Source of the DNA: Firmicutes bacterium CAG:194
GTDB lineage: Bacteria; Bacillota; Clostridia; Lachnospirales; Lachnospiraceae
Assembly: GCA_000432915.1 (NCBI GenBank)
Contig: HF995250.1
Span: 1-39,110 of the forward strand
DNA length: 39,110 nucleotides
Direction: 5' to 3'
Shown: piece by piece, positions 14,393 through 22,705 of the stretch
Position numbering within the stretch: the first letter of the stretch is position 1
Layout of the letters: each line of letters opens with the position of its first letter
The notes under the pieces: model-generated
Database searches by the model: none
What the model saw: the letters and a program-made list of their open reading frames with translations, nothing else
Told to the model about the DNA's origin: nothing
Translations under genes and position numbers: made by a program

Positions 14393-16355
14393 ATGAACGA
14401 AAAAGAAACTTTTAAACCTTACATCAGCGCAGATCGGACGCTGCATGAAATGACACCGCTCTCTATCATTGTCGGTATCATTCTTGCGATCGTTTTCGGC
14501 GCTGCCAATGCATATCTGGGACTGCGTGTCGGTATGACCGTGTCTGCATCGATCCCGGCGGCTGGTCTTTGTATGGGTGTTTACCGCCCGTGCAGGAAAA
14601 AGGACTCTTGGTATGGGTGTTTACCGCCTGTGCAGAAAAAAGGACACTATTCTGGAAAGCAACATGGTACAGACGATCGGTTCGGCAGGTGAATCACTTG
14701 CAGCCGGTGCAATTTTTACAATGCCGGCACTTTTTTTATGGGCACAGGAGGAAGGCACCAAAATGCCGGGCATTATGGAAATTGCCCTTATCGCCCTGAT
14801 CGGCGGACTGCTCGGTATCTGCTTTATGGTACCGCTCAGGAAGGCACTGATCGTAAAAGAGCACGGAACACTGCCTTATCCGGAAGGAACTGCCTGTGCG
14901 GAAGTACTGCTGGCAGGAGAAAAGGGTGGTGCAAATGCATCGGTCGTATTCCTTGGCATGGGAATCGCAGCACTTTTTAAGTTTATTGTAGATGGTCTGA
15001 AGGTCGTATCTTCTGCCGTTACGGTAACGGTACAGAAAATTCACGGAGAGATCAGTGCACAGGTTTATCCGGCACTTGTCAGCGTGGGATATATCTGCGG
15101 CTTTAAGATTGCTTCTTATATGTTTGCGGGCGGTATTTTAGGCTGGCTCGTACTCATTCCGATGATCTATTTATTTGGTGCGGATACAACGTTATTCCCT
15201 GCAAGCGTTTCTGTGCATGAGCTTTGGGAGCAGGCCGGCGCATCCGGTATCTGGAGCAGCTATATCCGTTATATCGGTGCAGGTGCTGTGGCAACAGGCG
15301 GTATTGTGAGTCTGATCAAGTCTCTGCCGCTGATCGTCAGAACATTCGCAGATGCAATGAAAGGATTGAAGGGTTCCGGGAAACAGGCAAATGAACTGCG
15401 TACGGAAAAAGACCTGAAGATGTCGGTTGTACTCATTATGCTGGCAATCCTCATTGTTGCTATTGCCGTGACACCGATCATTCCGATCGACGTGATCGGT
15501 GCGATCGTGATCGTTATTTTCGGTTTCTTCTTTGCAACTGTTTCTTCCCGCATGGTAGGATTGGTCGGAAGTTCCAATAACCCGGTATCCGGTATGGCGA
15601 TCGCAACGCTTCTTGCGACAACGGTTCTGCTGAAAGCAACCGGTCATACAGGTATGTCCGGTATGACAGCAGCGATCGCGATCGGTTCTGTGATCTGTAT
15701 CGTAGCTGCAATGGCAGGTGATATGTCGCAGGATTTAAAGACCGGTTACATTTTAGGTGCAACACCGGTGAAACAGCAGTACGGTGAAATGATCGGAACG
15801 GTTGTATCTGCCGTAACGATCGGCTTTGTATTATATCTGTTAAATGCAGCCTGGGGCTTTGGTACTCCGGAGCTTTCCGCACCACAGGCAACACTCATGA
15901 AGATGATCGTAGAAGGTGTTATGGGTGGCAATCTGCCATGGACACTTGTTTTTATCGGTGTATTTATTGCACTTGTGGTAGAGCTTCTTGGCATTCCGGT
16001 ACTGCCGTTTGCCATTGGTCTGTATCTGCCGATCGAGCTCAGCTCCTGCATCATGATCGGTGGTGTTTTACGCTGGGCACTGGAAAAGAAAAAATATAAG
16101 AGTGGGGAGCAGAAGGAAAGCGCGATCTCAAACGGTGTGCTCTGCTGTTCCGGTATGATCGCAGGTGAAGGTCTGATTGGTATTTTACTTGCTGTATTTG
16201 CAGTCGTAAAAGTAAACGGAAGATCACTTGCAGAGTATATTGATCTGTCAGGCAGTGTAAATCTTGGACAGATTGGAGCACTTGTTGTACTTGCCCTTGT
16301 CATTTTATCGATCCTGAAATTTACGATCTGGAATAAAAAGGTTGACAAAGAGTAA
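14393..16355 (+). pseudogene. OPT family oligopeptide transporter, frameshifted by a 40-bp tandem duplication
   Basis: OPT proteins are large proton-coupled importers of peptides or metal chelates. The N-terminal part (HEMTPLSIIVGIILAIVFGAANAYLGLRVGMTVSASIPAA) is read from 14393, and the rest (NMVQTIGSAGESLAAGAIFTMPALFLW onward, about 14 hydrophobic segments) is read one frame over. The break is a tandem duplication, 14566-14605 and 14606-14645, 37 of 40 bases identical. Removing one unit restores one frame of exactly 641 codons and the family sequence MGVYRLCRKKDTILESNMVQ. As written, translation from 14393 stops after 99 residues. A GTG at 14577 could start a shortened product. The gene is coupled to a PqqD-like gene two bases after its stop. 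It may be off permanently or a reversible switch. Confidence 0.88.
14566..14645 (+). repeat. 40-bp tandem duplication inside the OPT gene
   Basis: Units 14566-14605 and 14606-14645 match at 37 of 40 positions. The length is not a multiple of three, so the extra unit shifts the reading frame by one. Differences at three sites show that the copies have existed separately for some time. Confidence 0.93.
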
Positions 16356-16357
16356 CT

Positions 16358-16696
16358 ATGAAAAAACAAGATAATTTTTTGGAATATATACCGAAGATCA
16401 AAGAGGGAATAAGCTGGAAGCCGGAACAAGACCATGTCATCATTGATATGGAAAACAAAGGTCTGGCGAACCGCATTGCGCAGATCTGTTTTGGCAGACC
16501 AAAGGTCAGCCATATCACGCTGGAAGAGCTGGGCAGCTTTATCTGGCAGCAGATTGACGGAGAGAAAAGCATCCTGCAGATCGGTGAACTGGTGCAGGAA
16601 GCCTTTGGCGAAAAAGCAGAGCCCTTATATGAAAGACTGGCGCAGTATATGAAGATACTGTATGGAAAAGGCTTTATTACGTTTTGTAAGGTATAA
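16358..16696 (+). CDS. PqqD family peptide-chaperone-like protein
   Basis: A 112-residue protein resembling PqqD, the small winged-helix RiPP recognition element that holds a precursor peptide for a radical SAM enzyme. The recognisable core is VSHITLEELGSFIWQQIDGEKSILQIGELVQEAFGEKAEPLYERLAQYMKIL, with the usual Leu-x-x-x-Ile-Trp and Asp-Gly spacing. It starts two bases after the OPT stop, so coupling is almost certain. No radical SAM protein, precursor peptide or protease is nearby, so its partner is probably the transporter, an imported peptide, or a maturase elsewhere. There is no signal peptide; it should be cytoplasmic. The fold assignment is by sequence pattern only. Confidence 0.78.
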   Translation: MKKQDNFLEYIPKIKEGISWKPEQDHVIIDMENKGLANRIAQICFGRPKVSHITLEELGSFIWQQIDGEKSILQIGELVQEAFGEKAEPLYERLAQYMKILYGKGFITFCKV

Positions 16697-16740
16697 CATG
16701 CATATGAATGCATGTGAATAAAAAGAAAACCAGAATAAGA

Positions 16741-16785
16741 ATCCCGGATGTAACAGCCTGTGGCTGCTTCATCCGGGATTTCTCT
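16741..16785 (+). terminator. Terminator after the PqqD-like gene
   Basis: Perfect 10-base arms ATCCCGGATG (16741-16750) and CATCCGGGAT (16770-16779) enclose an inner CAGCC/GGCTG stem; a short T run follows. The tail is only weakly T-rich. Confidence 0.65.
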
Positions 16786-16920
16786 GTGATAGTATATATA
16801 ATGCAAGCGACCGAATTCAGCGTGAGAGTGTACTAGGAATATTACATTCTTTTTGATTGGGTTGTAGATCTGGTAATAACTTATATCGGCAAGAAAAATA
16901 AAGGAAATAATATATAGCAG

Positions 16921-16949
16921 TACATTTATTGCCGATAATGTGGTATACT
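16921..16949 (+). promoter_or_regulatory. Putative extended -10 promoter of the Fic gene
   Basis: TATACT at 16944-16949 is preceded by TG at the extended -10 position; the -35 position 16921-16926 (TACATT) is weak. The rest of the gap 16786-16993 shows no other structure. Confidence 0.45.
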
Positions 16950-16993
16950 AATGAAAACAAACGTGGATTAAAACTTTAAAAAGGAGGACATAT

Positions 16994-17881
16994 ATGCAGT
17001 ATCTTTCCGTGGCAGAGGTGGCAAAAAAGTGGAATGTATCGGAACGCAGTGTGAGAAATTATTGTGCGCAGGGACGTGTACCGGAAGCCTTTTTGAAAGG
17101 GAAAACATGGTATATTCCGGAAAACGCAGAAAAGCCCGAGCGTTCCAATAAAAAGGAGCAGCCGGTAACTTTGCTGGATGTTTTGCAGGATGAAAAGGCA
17201 AACAGATATGCCGGTGGTATTTATCATAAGACACAGATCGAACTGACCTATAATTCAAACCACATGGAAGGCAGTCGCCTGACACACGATCAGACCCGGT
17301 ATATTTTTGAGACAAACACGATCGGAATCGAAAAAGAAGTGCTCAACGTAGATGATGTGATTGAAACGGCAAATCATTTCCGCTGTATTGACAGCATCAT
17401 TGACTGTGCAAAAACAACTCTTACAGAAAAGTTTATCAAAGAACTGCATCTGATCTTGAAGAACGGCACCAGTGATTCCAGAAAAGAATGGTTTGCTGTC
17501 GGTAACTATAAAAAACTGCCGAATGAAGTTGGGGGTATGGAAACTGCACTTCCGGAAGAAGTTGCCGGTGAGATGAAGAAGCTGCTGGCAGCGTATAACA
17601 GTAAGGAAGAAAAGTCATTGGAAGATATTCTGGATTTCCATGTAAAATTTGAACGGATTCATCCGTTTCAGGATGGAAATGGGCGTGTAGGGCGACTTAT
17701 CCTGTTTAAGGAATGTCTGAAATATCATATTGTTCCGTTTATTATTGAGGATGATCTGAAGCTGTTCTATTATCGTGGACTGAAGGAATGGAACAATGAG
17801 AAGGGATATCTGACGGATACTTGTCTGACAGCGCAGGACAGATATAAGGCGTATTTAGATTATTTTAGAATTGCATATTGA
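16994..17881 (+). CDS. Fic family protein with N-terminal helix-turn-helix and inhibitory motif
   Basis: A 295-residue Fic-fold enzyme; most such proteins transfer AMP from ATP to a hydroxyl of a target protein. The catalytic loop HPFQDGNGRVGR starts at H223. Residues 88-93, SNHMEG, match the (S/T)xxxE(G/N) inhibitory helix, placed before the Fic core, so this is a class II, self-inhibited Fic. Residues 3-50 look like a MerR/excisionase-type helix-turn-helix (SVAEVAKKWNVSERSVRNYCAQGRVPEAF and KTWYIPENA), which suggests DNA binding or a link to transcription. The ribosome binding site is AAGGAGG. It is monocistronic with no antitoxin gene beside it, which fits built-in inhibition. The target is unknown. 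Confidence 0.92.
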   Translation: MQYLSVAEVAKKWNVSERSVRNYCAQGRVPEAFLKGKTWYIPENAEKPERSNKKEQPVTLLDVLQDEKANRYAGGIYHKTQIELTYNSNHMEGSRLTHDQTRYIFETNTIGIEKEVLNVDDVIETANHFRCIDSIIDCAKTTLTEKFIKELHLILKNGTSDSRKEWFAVGNYKKLPNEVGGMETALPEEVAGEMKKLLAAYNSKEEKSLEDILDFHVKFERIHPFQDGNGRVGRLILFKECLKYHIVPFIIEDDLKLFYYRGLKEWNNEKGYLTDTCLTAQDRYKAYLDYFRIAY

Positions 17882-17886
17882 CAGCA

Positions 17887-17938
17887 TTGGTTTATAGATA
17901 TAAACTAAAATCACAATAGATTTACAACTATAAACCAA
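17887..17938. promoter_or_regulatory. Candidate double BlaI-type operator
   Basis: An 11-base perfect inverted repeat, TTGGTTTATAG (17887-17897) and CTATAAACCAA (17928-17938), brackets the region upstream of the BlaI-like gene. The left half is itself a dyad, GTTTATA-GA-TATAAAC (17890-17905), and the right half is a weaker dyad, TTTACA-AC-TATAAA. Two dyads in tandem are the usual arrangement for BlaI/MecI operators, although the sequence differs from the TACA/TGTA core of those proteins. Confidence 0.65.
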
Positions 17939-17971
17939 CAATCCAAAGAACGCAGGAGAGGAGTATGGCAA

Positions 17972-18334
17972 ATGGAATATGCAAAGTTATGTGACAGTGA
18001 ATATCGCTTTATGTGTGTGATCTGGGAGGCAGAGCCGGTAAGCTCCGGCGAACTGGTCAGCTTATGTCAGGAAAAGCTGGGCTGGAAGAAGTCAACGACC
18101 TACACCGTGCTCAGAAAGCTGTGCGAGAAGGGGTATCTGGAAAATAAGGAGACGATCGTATCAGCACTGGTATCGAAAGAGCAGGTACAGGCAAAGGAAT
18201 CAGAGGAGTTTGTGGAGAGAACCTTTGACGGCTCGCTGCCCGGTTTTATAGCTGCTTTTCTGGGAGGCAGAAAGATATCCGGTGAGGAAGCGGAGGCGCT
18301 CAAACAGATGATCGAGGCATATAAGGAGGTGTAA
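17972..18334 (+). CDS. BlaI/MecI/CopY family transcriptional repressor
   Basis: A 120-residue repressor with the winged-helix of the penicillinase repressor family: EYRFMCVIWEAEPVSSGELVSLC at residues 8-30, KKSTTYTVLRKLCEKGYL at 36-53 (recognition helix) and the dimerisation part after residue 75 with VERTFDGSLPGFIAAF. It dimerises, binds the upstream dyads and blocks its own operon until cleaved by its partner sensor. That partner follows three bases downstream. I chose the ATG at 17972 over one at 17964, which opens only ten codons in another frame. The ribosome binding site is AGGAGAGGAG. No beta-lactamase or PBP gene is next to it, so the regulated response is unknown. Confidence 0.9.
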   Translation: MEYAKLCDSEYRFMCVIWEAEPVSSGELVSLCQEKLGWKKSTTYTVLRKLCEKGYLENKETIVSALVSKEQVQAKESEEFVERTFDGSLPGFIAAFLGGRKISGEEAEALKQMIEAYKEV

Positions 18335-18337
18335 AGG

Positions 18338-20476
18338 ATGCGTGGATGGGTAGAATTTTACATGTTATTTCTGCAGCGAAATGGCATATTGACACTGGTG
18401 ATCCTTGCTGTATTATTGGTGCGGCTCCTTTTACGCAGACTGCCTAAAAAATACAGCTATCTGCTCTGGTCAGTAGTCGGGATCCGTATGCTTTTAAAGC
18501 TGCAGCTTCCGTCGCGGTTTGGTCTGCTCAGCCTCTGGCATTATATGACGCAGCAAATCAGTGGCTCACAGCTTTTGACAGCTCCGAAGCAGCTGACTAA
18601 TATGCAGAAGATAACGGATCCGCAGGCAGGGGCGCAGAATCTACAGCCTGCAGGGCAGCTTATTACAGGACAGACAGTGACCGGAGCAACACAGGGACTG
18701 TCACAGGCAGGATCCGGACTGGGCAGCGGAGTGAATCAGATTTTGCAGATCTGTATGCTTATCTGGATCGCTGGCATGATCGTACTGCTGCTGTATGGTA
18801 TTTTATCTTATTTTAAATGCAGGAGAATGACTGTGCAGGCAGTACATATGGAAGGCAATATCTGGGAATGTGATCATCTGACAACCCCGTTTGTGCTTGG
18901 AATCGTCAGACCACGTATTTACATTCCGTTTCATTTATCGGCGGAAGAAAAGCCATATATTCTGGCACATGAAACATATCACATCAAAAGGGGCGATCCA
19001 ATCGTGCGGCTGCTTGCATTTGTGCTATTGACGTTTTACTGGATCAATCCATTTGTCTGGCTTGCCTATTTTTTGATGATCAGGGATATGGAAATGAGCT
19101 GTGATGAAGCTGTGCTTCTGCAGCTTGGGACAAAGATCAGGAAAGCATACAGTAACTCTTTGCTTACTTTTGCAACAGGTAGGAAGCAGGTTACCTTCTC
19201 CCCGCTTGCATTTGGAGAATCTGACACATCAGGGCGTATTAAAAATATTCTGGACTTTAAAAAGCCGAAGGTGTGGGGCAGTTTTCTGGCGATACTGGCT
19301 GTGATACTGGCAGCAGTATTCTGTCTGACCGGTCAGAAAACAGAGGATGACACAAGTGCTTCACAGAGTGAGCAGCAGGTAACTGACAGCTCTCGAAGTG
19401 CACAGGCAGAAGCAGCAAAGCAGGAGACGGAAGCTGCCAGACAGGCGGCAGAACAGGCGCAGCAGGATGCAGAGCCAGCAGAGGATGCCAGACAGATGGC
19501 AGAACAGATGCAGCAGGATGCAGAGAAAGCTGCAGCTGCTGCCGAAAGTGCACGCCAGGAAATAGAGGAACAGGTGCAGGATAGGATGGACAGTATTCTG
19601 GCAGAACTTGACGGTGATCTTTCCAAGGCTTATCCATGGGTCAATACGGCAGAGTTTAAGGAAGATGCCAATGTACTGATCAAAATGGCAGAAGATCCGA
19701 CCGGTCAGTATGCAGCGTATGGTTTTCTTTGCGGCGAATATGGAAGCTATGGGATTCTTTTGAATGACAAGTTAAACGGCGAGGATAACTGGAATTATTT
19801 CTATACACCATGGGCTTATACCGGTACATCCGACTCAGAGCCGACCATGGAAAAAGCAGCCGACGGATATAGCGGAACCTTTACCTTCCCGGCTCCTGCG
19901 AGTGATCCGGCAGACAGCAGCATACAGATAAAGACATGGAAGCTGCAGAGCTATGATACGGGAACGATTGAGATAGAAGATGTGACAAAGAGTGCGGAAA
20001 ATGAGTTGTTGTACGGCAACACCATAGCTGCGCTGGATGATCAGACGCAGTTTGCACTTGTTGATATCGGGCTGGAGCATGATGTGCTTTTGGTGACAGA
20101 GCAGAGCTATACTTACGATACGGGTATAGAAGCTGCGCTGTACTGTCAGGTGTATTATAGCATAGATGGCAGTGTAAAGGATCTGGGCAGTGTGGAAAGT
20201 GAAGGAACCGCATACCCTGTCAGCTATGGGCAGGGCTGTATCTATACGGCGGGAAATCACAGCGTAAGTAAATATGTGATCGATGAAACGACCTATCAGC
20301 TCATCTGTGAGCAGAAGGATGAGGTAAGCTACGATGCAGAGGGAAATGCTTCTTATATCCGTTCTTATCCGGGGATGGATAAAGAAAAAAGCAGTACAGA
20401 GAAGGCATTTAACGAGGCGATGGAAGCTTACCATGAGGCAGTCCCGATCAGTTTTTCTTATGGAGCGTCCGAATAG
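18338..20476 (+). CDS. BlaR1/MecR1-like M56 membrane metalloprotease sensor with an unfamiliar outer domain
   Basis: A 712-residue protein. Hydrophobic segments near residues 12-30, 40-52, 132-156, 228-252 and 310-330 anchor a cytoplasmic M56 zinc protease with H211-E212-xx-H215 (AHETYHIKRGDP) and a downstream glutamate in EMSCDEA. Such sensors cleave or trigger cleavage of BlaI. After the last segment comes an Ala/Gln/Glu-rich coiled coil (about 340-415, repeats like AAEQAQQDAEPAEDARQMAEQ). An outer part follows, rich in Tyr, Thr, Asp and Gly. The STxK/SxN/KTG motifs of a penicillin-sensing domain are not evident, so it probably senses something else. Preceded by AAGGAGG, translated directly after the repressor gene. 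Confidence 0.87.
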   Translation: MRGWVEFYMLFLQRNGILTLVILAVLLVRLLLRRLPKKYSYLLWSVVGIRMLLKLQLPSRFGLLSLWHYMTQQISGSQLLTAPKQLTNMQKITDPQAGAQNLQPAGQLITGQTVTGATQGLSQAGSGLGSGVNQILQICMLIWIAGMIVLLLYGILSYFKCRRMTVQAVHMEGNIWECDHLTTPFVLGIVRPRIYIPFHLSAEEKPYILAHETYHIKRGDPIVRLLAFVLLTFYWINPFVWLAYFLMIRDMEMSCDEAVLLQLGTKIRKAYSNSLLTFATGRKQVTFSPLAFGESDTSGRIKNILDFKKPKVWGSFLAILAVILAAVFCLTGQKTEDDTSASQSEQQVTDSSRSAQAEAAKQETEAARQAAEQAQQDAEPAEDARQMAEQMQQDAEKAAAAAESARQEIEEQVQDRMDSILAELDGDLSKAYPWVNTAEFKEDANVLIKMAEDPTGQYAAYGFLCGEYGSYGILLNDKLNGEDNWNYFYTPWAYTGTSDSEPTMEKAADGYSGTFTFPAPASDPADSSIQIKTWKLQSYDTGTIEIEDVTKSAENELLYGNTIAALDDQTQFALVDIGLEHDVLLVTEQSYTYDTGIEAALYCQVYYSIDGSVKDLGSVESEGTAYPVSYGQGCIYTAGNHSVSKYVIDETTYQLICEQKDEVSYDAEGNASYIRSYPGMDKEKSSTEKAFNEAMEAYHEAVPISFSYGASE

Positions 20477-20562
20477 CAGCATTTTTGTGATAAATACATA
20501 GAAATGCAATTCGGAAGAATACTAAATACATAAGAAATTCGTAGAAAAGGAGAGATTGTCCG

Positions 20563-22170
20563 ATGGGAAAAGAAATACAGAATATGTTTTGTTTCCAATG
20601 TGAACAGACTGCAGGCTGCGATGGCTGCAGCGGAAAGGTAGGCGTTTGCGGTAAAACCGCGGAGGTGGCAAATCTGCAGGATGAGCTGACCGGCGCATTG
20701 ATTGGGCTTGCCCGTTCTTTAAACGGAGCTGGGAAAGTAGAGCAGAAGACAAGTGATCTTGTGATCCGTTCTTTATTCGCAACACTGACAAATGTCAATT
20801 TTAATGAAGCATCTATCAAAGAAATGATCGCAGCGGTGCAGCAGGAAAAGAACAGCTTGAAGCCCGGCTGCAGGAGCTGCGCAAATCCTTGCGGAATGAC
20901 AGAGGATCTGCGGCTTGACAGCATCTGGAGGGCAGAGGAAAACATCAGATCATTAAAATCCCTTGTATTATTCGGACTGCGTGGTATGGCAGCTTATGCA
21001 TATCATGCCATGGTATTGGGCTTCCGGAATGAAGAGGTAAACTATTTCTTTATGAAAGCACTCTTTTTACTGGGAGAAGAATTGACGGTAGAAGAGCTTC
21101 TGCCGCTTGTAGATGAAGTGGGAGAAAAGAATCTGCTCTGTCTGGAACTGTTAGATCGTGCTAACACGGAAAGCTATGGAAATCCGCAACCGACAGAAGT
21201 ACCGCTGAAGATTGAAAAAGGACCGTTTATCGTCATATCCGGTCATGATCTGCTGGATTTAAAGCTTCTGCTTGAGCAGACAGACGGGAAAGGCGTAAAT
21301 ATCTACACACATGGCGAAATGCTGCCTGCCCATGGTTATCCGGAGCTGAAAAAGCATCCGCAGTTAAAAGGAAATTTCGGAACTGCATGGCAGAATCAGC
21401 AGAAGGAATTTGAAAATATTCCCGCACCGGTGTTGTTTACGACTAACTGTCTGATGCCGCCGAAGGAAAGTTATGCAGACAGGATTTTTACAACAGAGGT
21501 TGTTTCCTATCCTGAGATGGTGCATATCGGAGAGGATAAGGATTTTACACCGGTCATTGAAAAGGCGCTTGCGCTGGGCGGCTATCAGGAGGACAAACAG
21601 CTTCATGGCATCAACGGCGGGGAAAAAGTAATGACAGGCTTTGGACATCATGCAGTGCTCTCTCATGCGGCAAAAGTGGTGGAAGCGGTCAAAGCAGGAA
21701 AGATCCGTCATTTCTTTCTGGTGGGTGGCTGTGACGGTGCAAAGCCGGGCAGAAACTACTATACGGAATTTGTCAAACAGACACCGCCGGATACGATCGT
21801 ACTGACGCTGGCTTGTGGAAAGTTCCGTTTCAATGACCTGGATCTTGGGACGATAGCAGGGCTTCCGCGTATTATGGATGTCGGGCAGTGCAATGATGCC
21901 TATGGTGCGATCAGGATCGCACTTGCGCTGGCAGAGGCATTTGGCTGCAGTGTCAATGAACTGCCGCTTTCCATGGTGCTTTCCTGGTATGAGCAGAAGG
22001 CAGTCTGCATTCTTTTGACGCTGCTGCATCTGGGCATCCATGATATTCTGCTGGGACCTACACTGCCTGCATTTTTATCCGGGGATGTGTTGGATATTTT
22101 AGTAAAGAACTATAATATCGGCAAGATTTCCACGCCGGAAGAAGATCTGGCAAAGCTGCTGCACGTCTGA
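20563..22170 (+). CDS. hcp: Hybrid-cluster protein / hydroxylamine reductase
   Basis: A 535-residue cytoplasmic iron-sulfur-oxygen protein that reduces hydroxylamine to ammonia in vitro; a nitric oxide reductase role in nitrosative stress is established for the E. coli protein. The N-terminal cluster cysteines are C10, C13, C22 and C29 in MFCFQCEQTAGCDGCSGKVG. Hybrid-cluster ligand regions follow: GVNIYTHGEMLPAHGYPEL, FTTNCLMPP, GGCDGAKPGRNYYTE, LTLACGKFRFND, and MVLSWYEQKAVCILLTLLHLG. Length is normal. The start is set by AAAGGAGAG upstream of the ATG. It stands alone; no hcr or nitrate reductase gene is close. The leader 20477-20562 holds TTGTGA at about 20488 but no complete Fnr/HcpR dyad. 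Confidence 0.96.
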   Translation: MGKEIQNMFCFQCEQTAGCDGCSGKVGVCGKTAEVANLQDELTGALIGLARSLNGAGKVEQKTSDLVIRSLFATLTNVNFNEASIKEMIAAVQQEKNSLKPGCRSCANPCGMTEDLRLDSIWRAEENIRSLKSLVLFGLRGMAAYAYHAMVLGFRNEEVNYFFMKALFLLGEELTVEELLPLVDEVGEKNLLCLELLDRANTESYGNPQPTEVPLKIEKGPFIVISGHDLLDLKLLLEQTDGKGVNIYTHGEMLPAHGYPELKKHPQLKGNFGTAWQNQQKEFENIPAPVLFTTNCLMPPKESYADRIFTTEVVSYPEMVHIGEDKDFTPVIEKALALGGYQEDKQLHGINGGEKVMTGFGHHAVLSHAAKVVEAVKAGKIRHFFLVGGCDGAKPGRNYYTEFVKQTPPDTIVLTLACGKFRFNDLDLGTIAGLPRIMDVGQCNDAYGAIRIALALAEAFGCSVNELPLSMVLSWYEQKAVCILLTLLHLGIHDILLGPTLPAFLSGDVLDILVKNYNIGKISTPEEDLAKLLHV

Positions 22171-22222
22171 CGCAAATTTTACTTTCATTTTACGGAAAAG
22201 CGATATTGCACTTTTCTCCCGG

Positions 22223-22248
22223 CTGATACACTGAAAAAAGTGTATCAG
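22223..22248 (+). terminator. Stem-loop between hcp and the Na/Pi remnant
   Basis: Perfect 10-base arms CTGATACACT (22223-22232) and AGTGTATCAG (22239-22248) around a 6-base A-rich loop. There is no T run; the ribosome binding site AAAGGAG follows directly, so it may be a leader stem instead of a terminator. Confidence 0.45.
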
Positions 22249-22268
22249 ACAAAGGAGAAAAATTATGA

Positions 22269-22634
22269 ATGAAAAAGGTGCTGGGATTTCTGACAAAGAA
22301 TCCGATCATGGGTGCTCTTGCGGGAGCACTGGTAACAGCCGTACTGCAGTCAAGCTCTGCAACGATTGCCGTTTTGCAGAATTTTGCTACACAGCCGGTC
22401 GCTGCAGACAGTACAGTCAGTGTGATCGGACTTGCAGGAGCAATCCCGGTCCTGCTTGGTGATAATATCGGTACAACGATCACAGCACTGCTTGCTTCCA
22501 TTGGACAGTCAAAAAATGCAAAGAGAACAGCAATTGCGGAGGAAGCAATTGAGCATATCACATTTGACAAGTTTGCGATTGAAAACGAAGAGCTTGTAAG
22601 GGAAGGTTTGAAGATTCCCGCAGTAGTAGGATAG
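22269..22634 (+). pseudogene. Remnant of a Na/Pi cotransporter (NptA/YjbB type)
   Basis: A 121-codon fragment of a family that is normally about 540-600 residues. It holds one half of the duplicated PF02690 core: MGALAGALVTAVLQSSSAT with the QSSSAT motif, and AIPVLLGDNIGTTITALLASIGQSKNAKRTAIA. From there it jumps to FDKFAIENEELVREGLKIP, which looks like a piece from far downstream, close to the C-terminus. The N-terminal region and most membrane segments and the second QSSS repeat are missing. An ATG at 22265 opens another frame and competes for the same ribosome binding site. A half transporter cannot be excluded but decay by internal deletion is more likely. Confidence 0.72.
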
Positions 22635-22645
22635 TAAAACGATCT

Positions 22646-22694
22646 CTTCTGTGTTACAATTTAGGTTAGAAATGACTAACATGTAATACAGAAG
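22646..22694 (+). promoter_or_regulatory. Leader stem-loop touching the ribosome binding site of the hydrolase gene
   Basis: Twelve-base arms at 22646-22657 and 22683-22694 pair at 11 positions, with an inner stem GTTAG (22665-22669) / CTAAC (22676-22680). The right arm runs straight into GGGAG (Shine-Dalgarno) and a run of seven T before the ATG at 22706. It could limit translation or terminate upstream transcription. Confidence 0.5.
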
Positions 22695-22705
22695 GGAGTT
22701 TTTTT

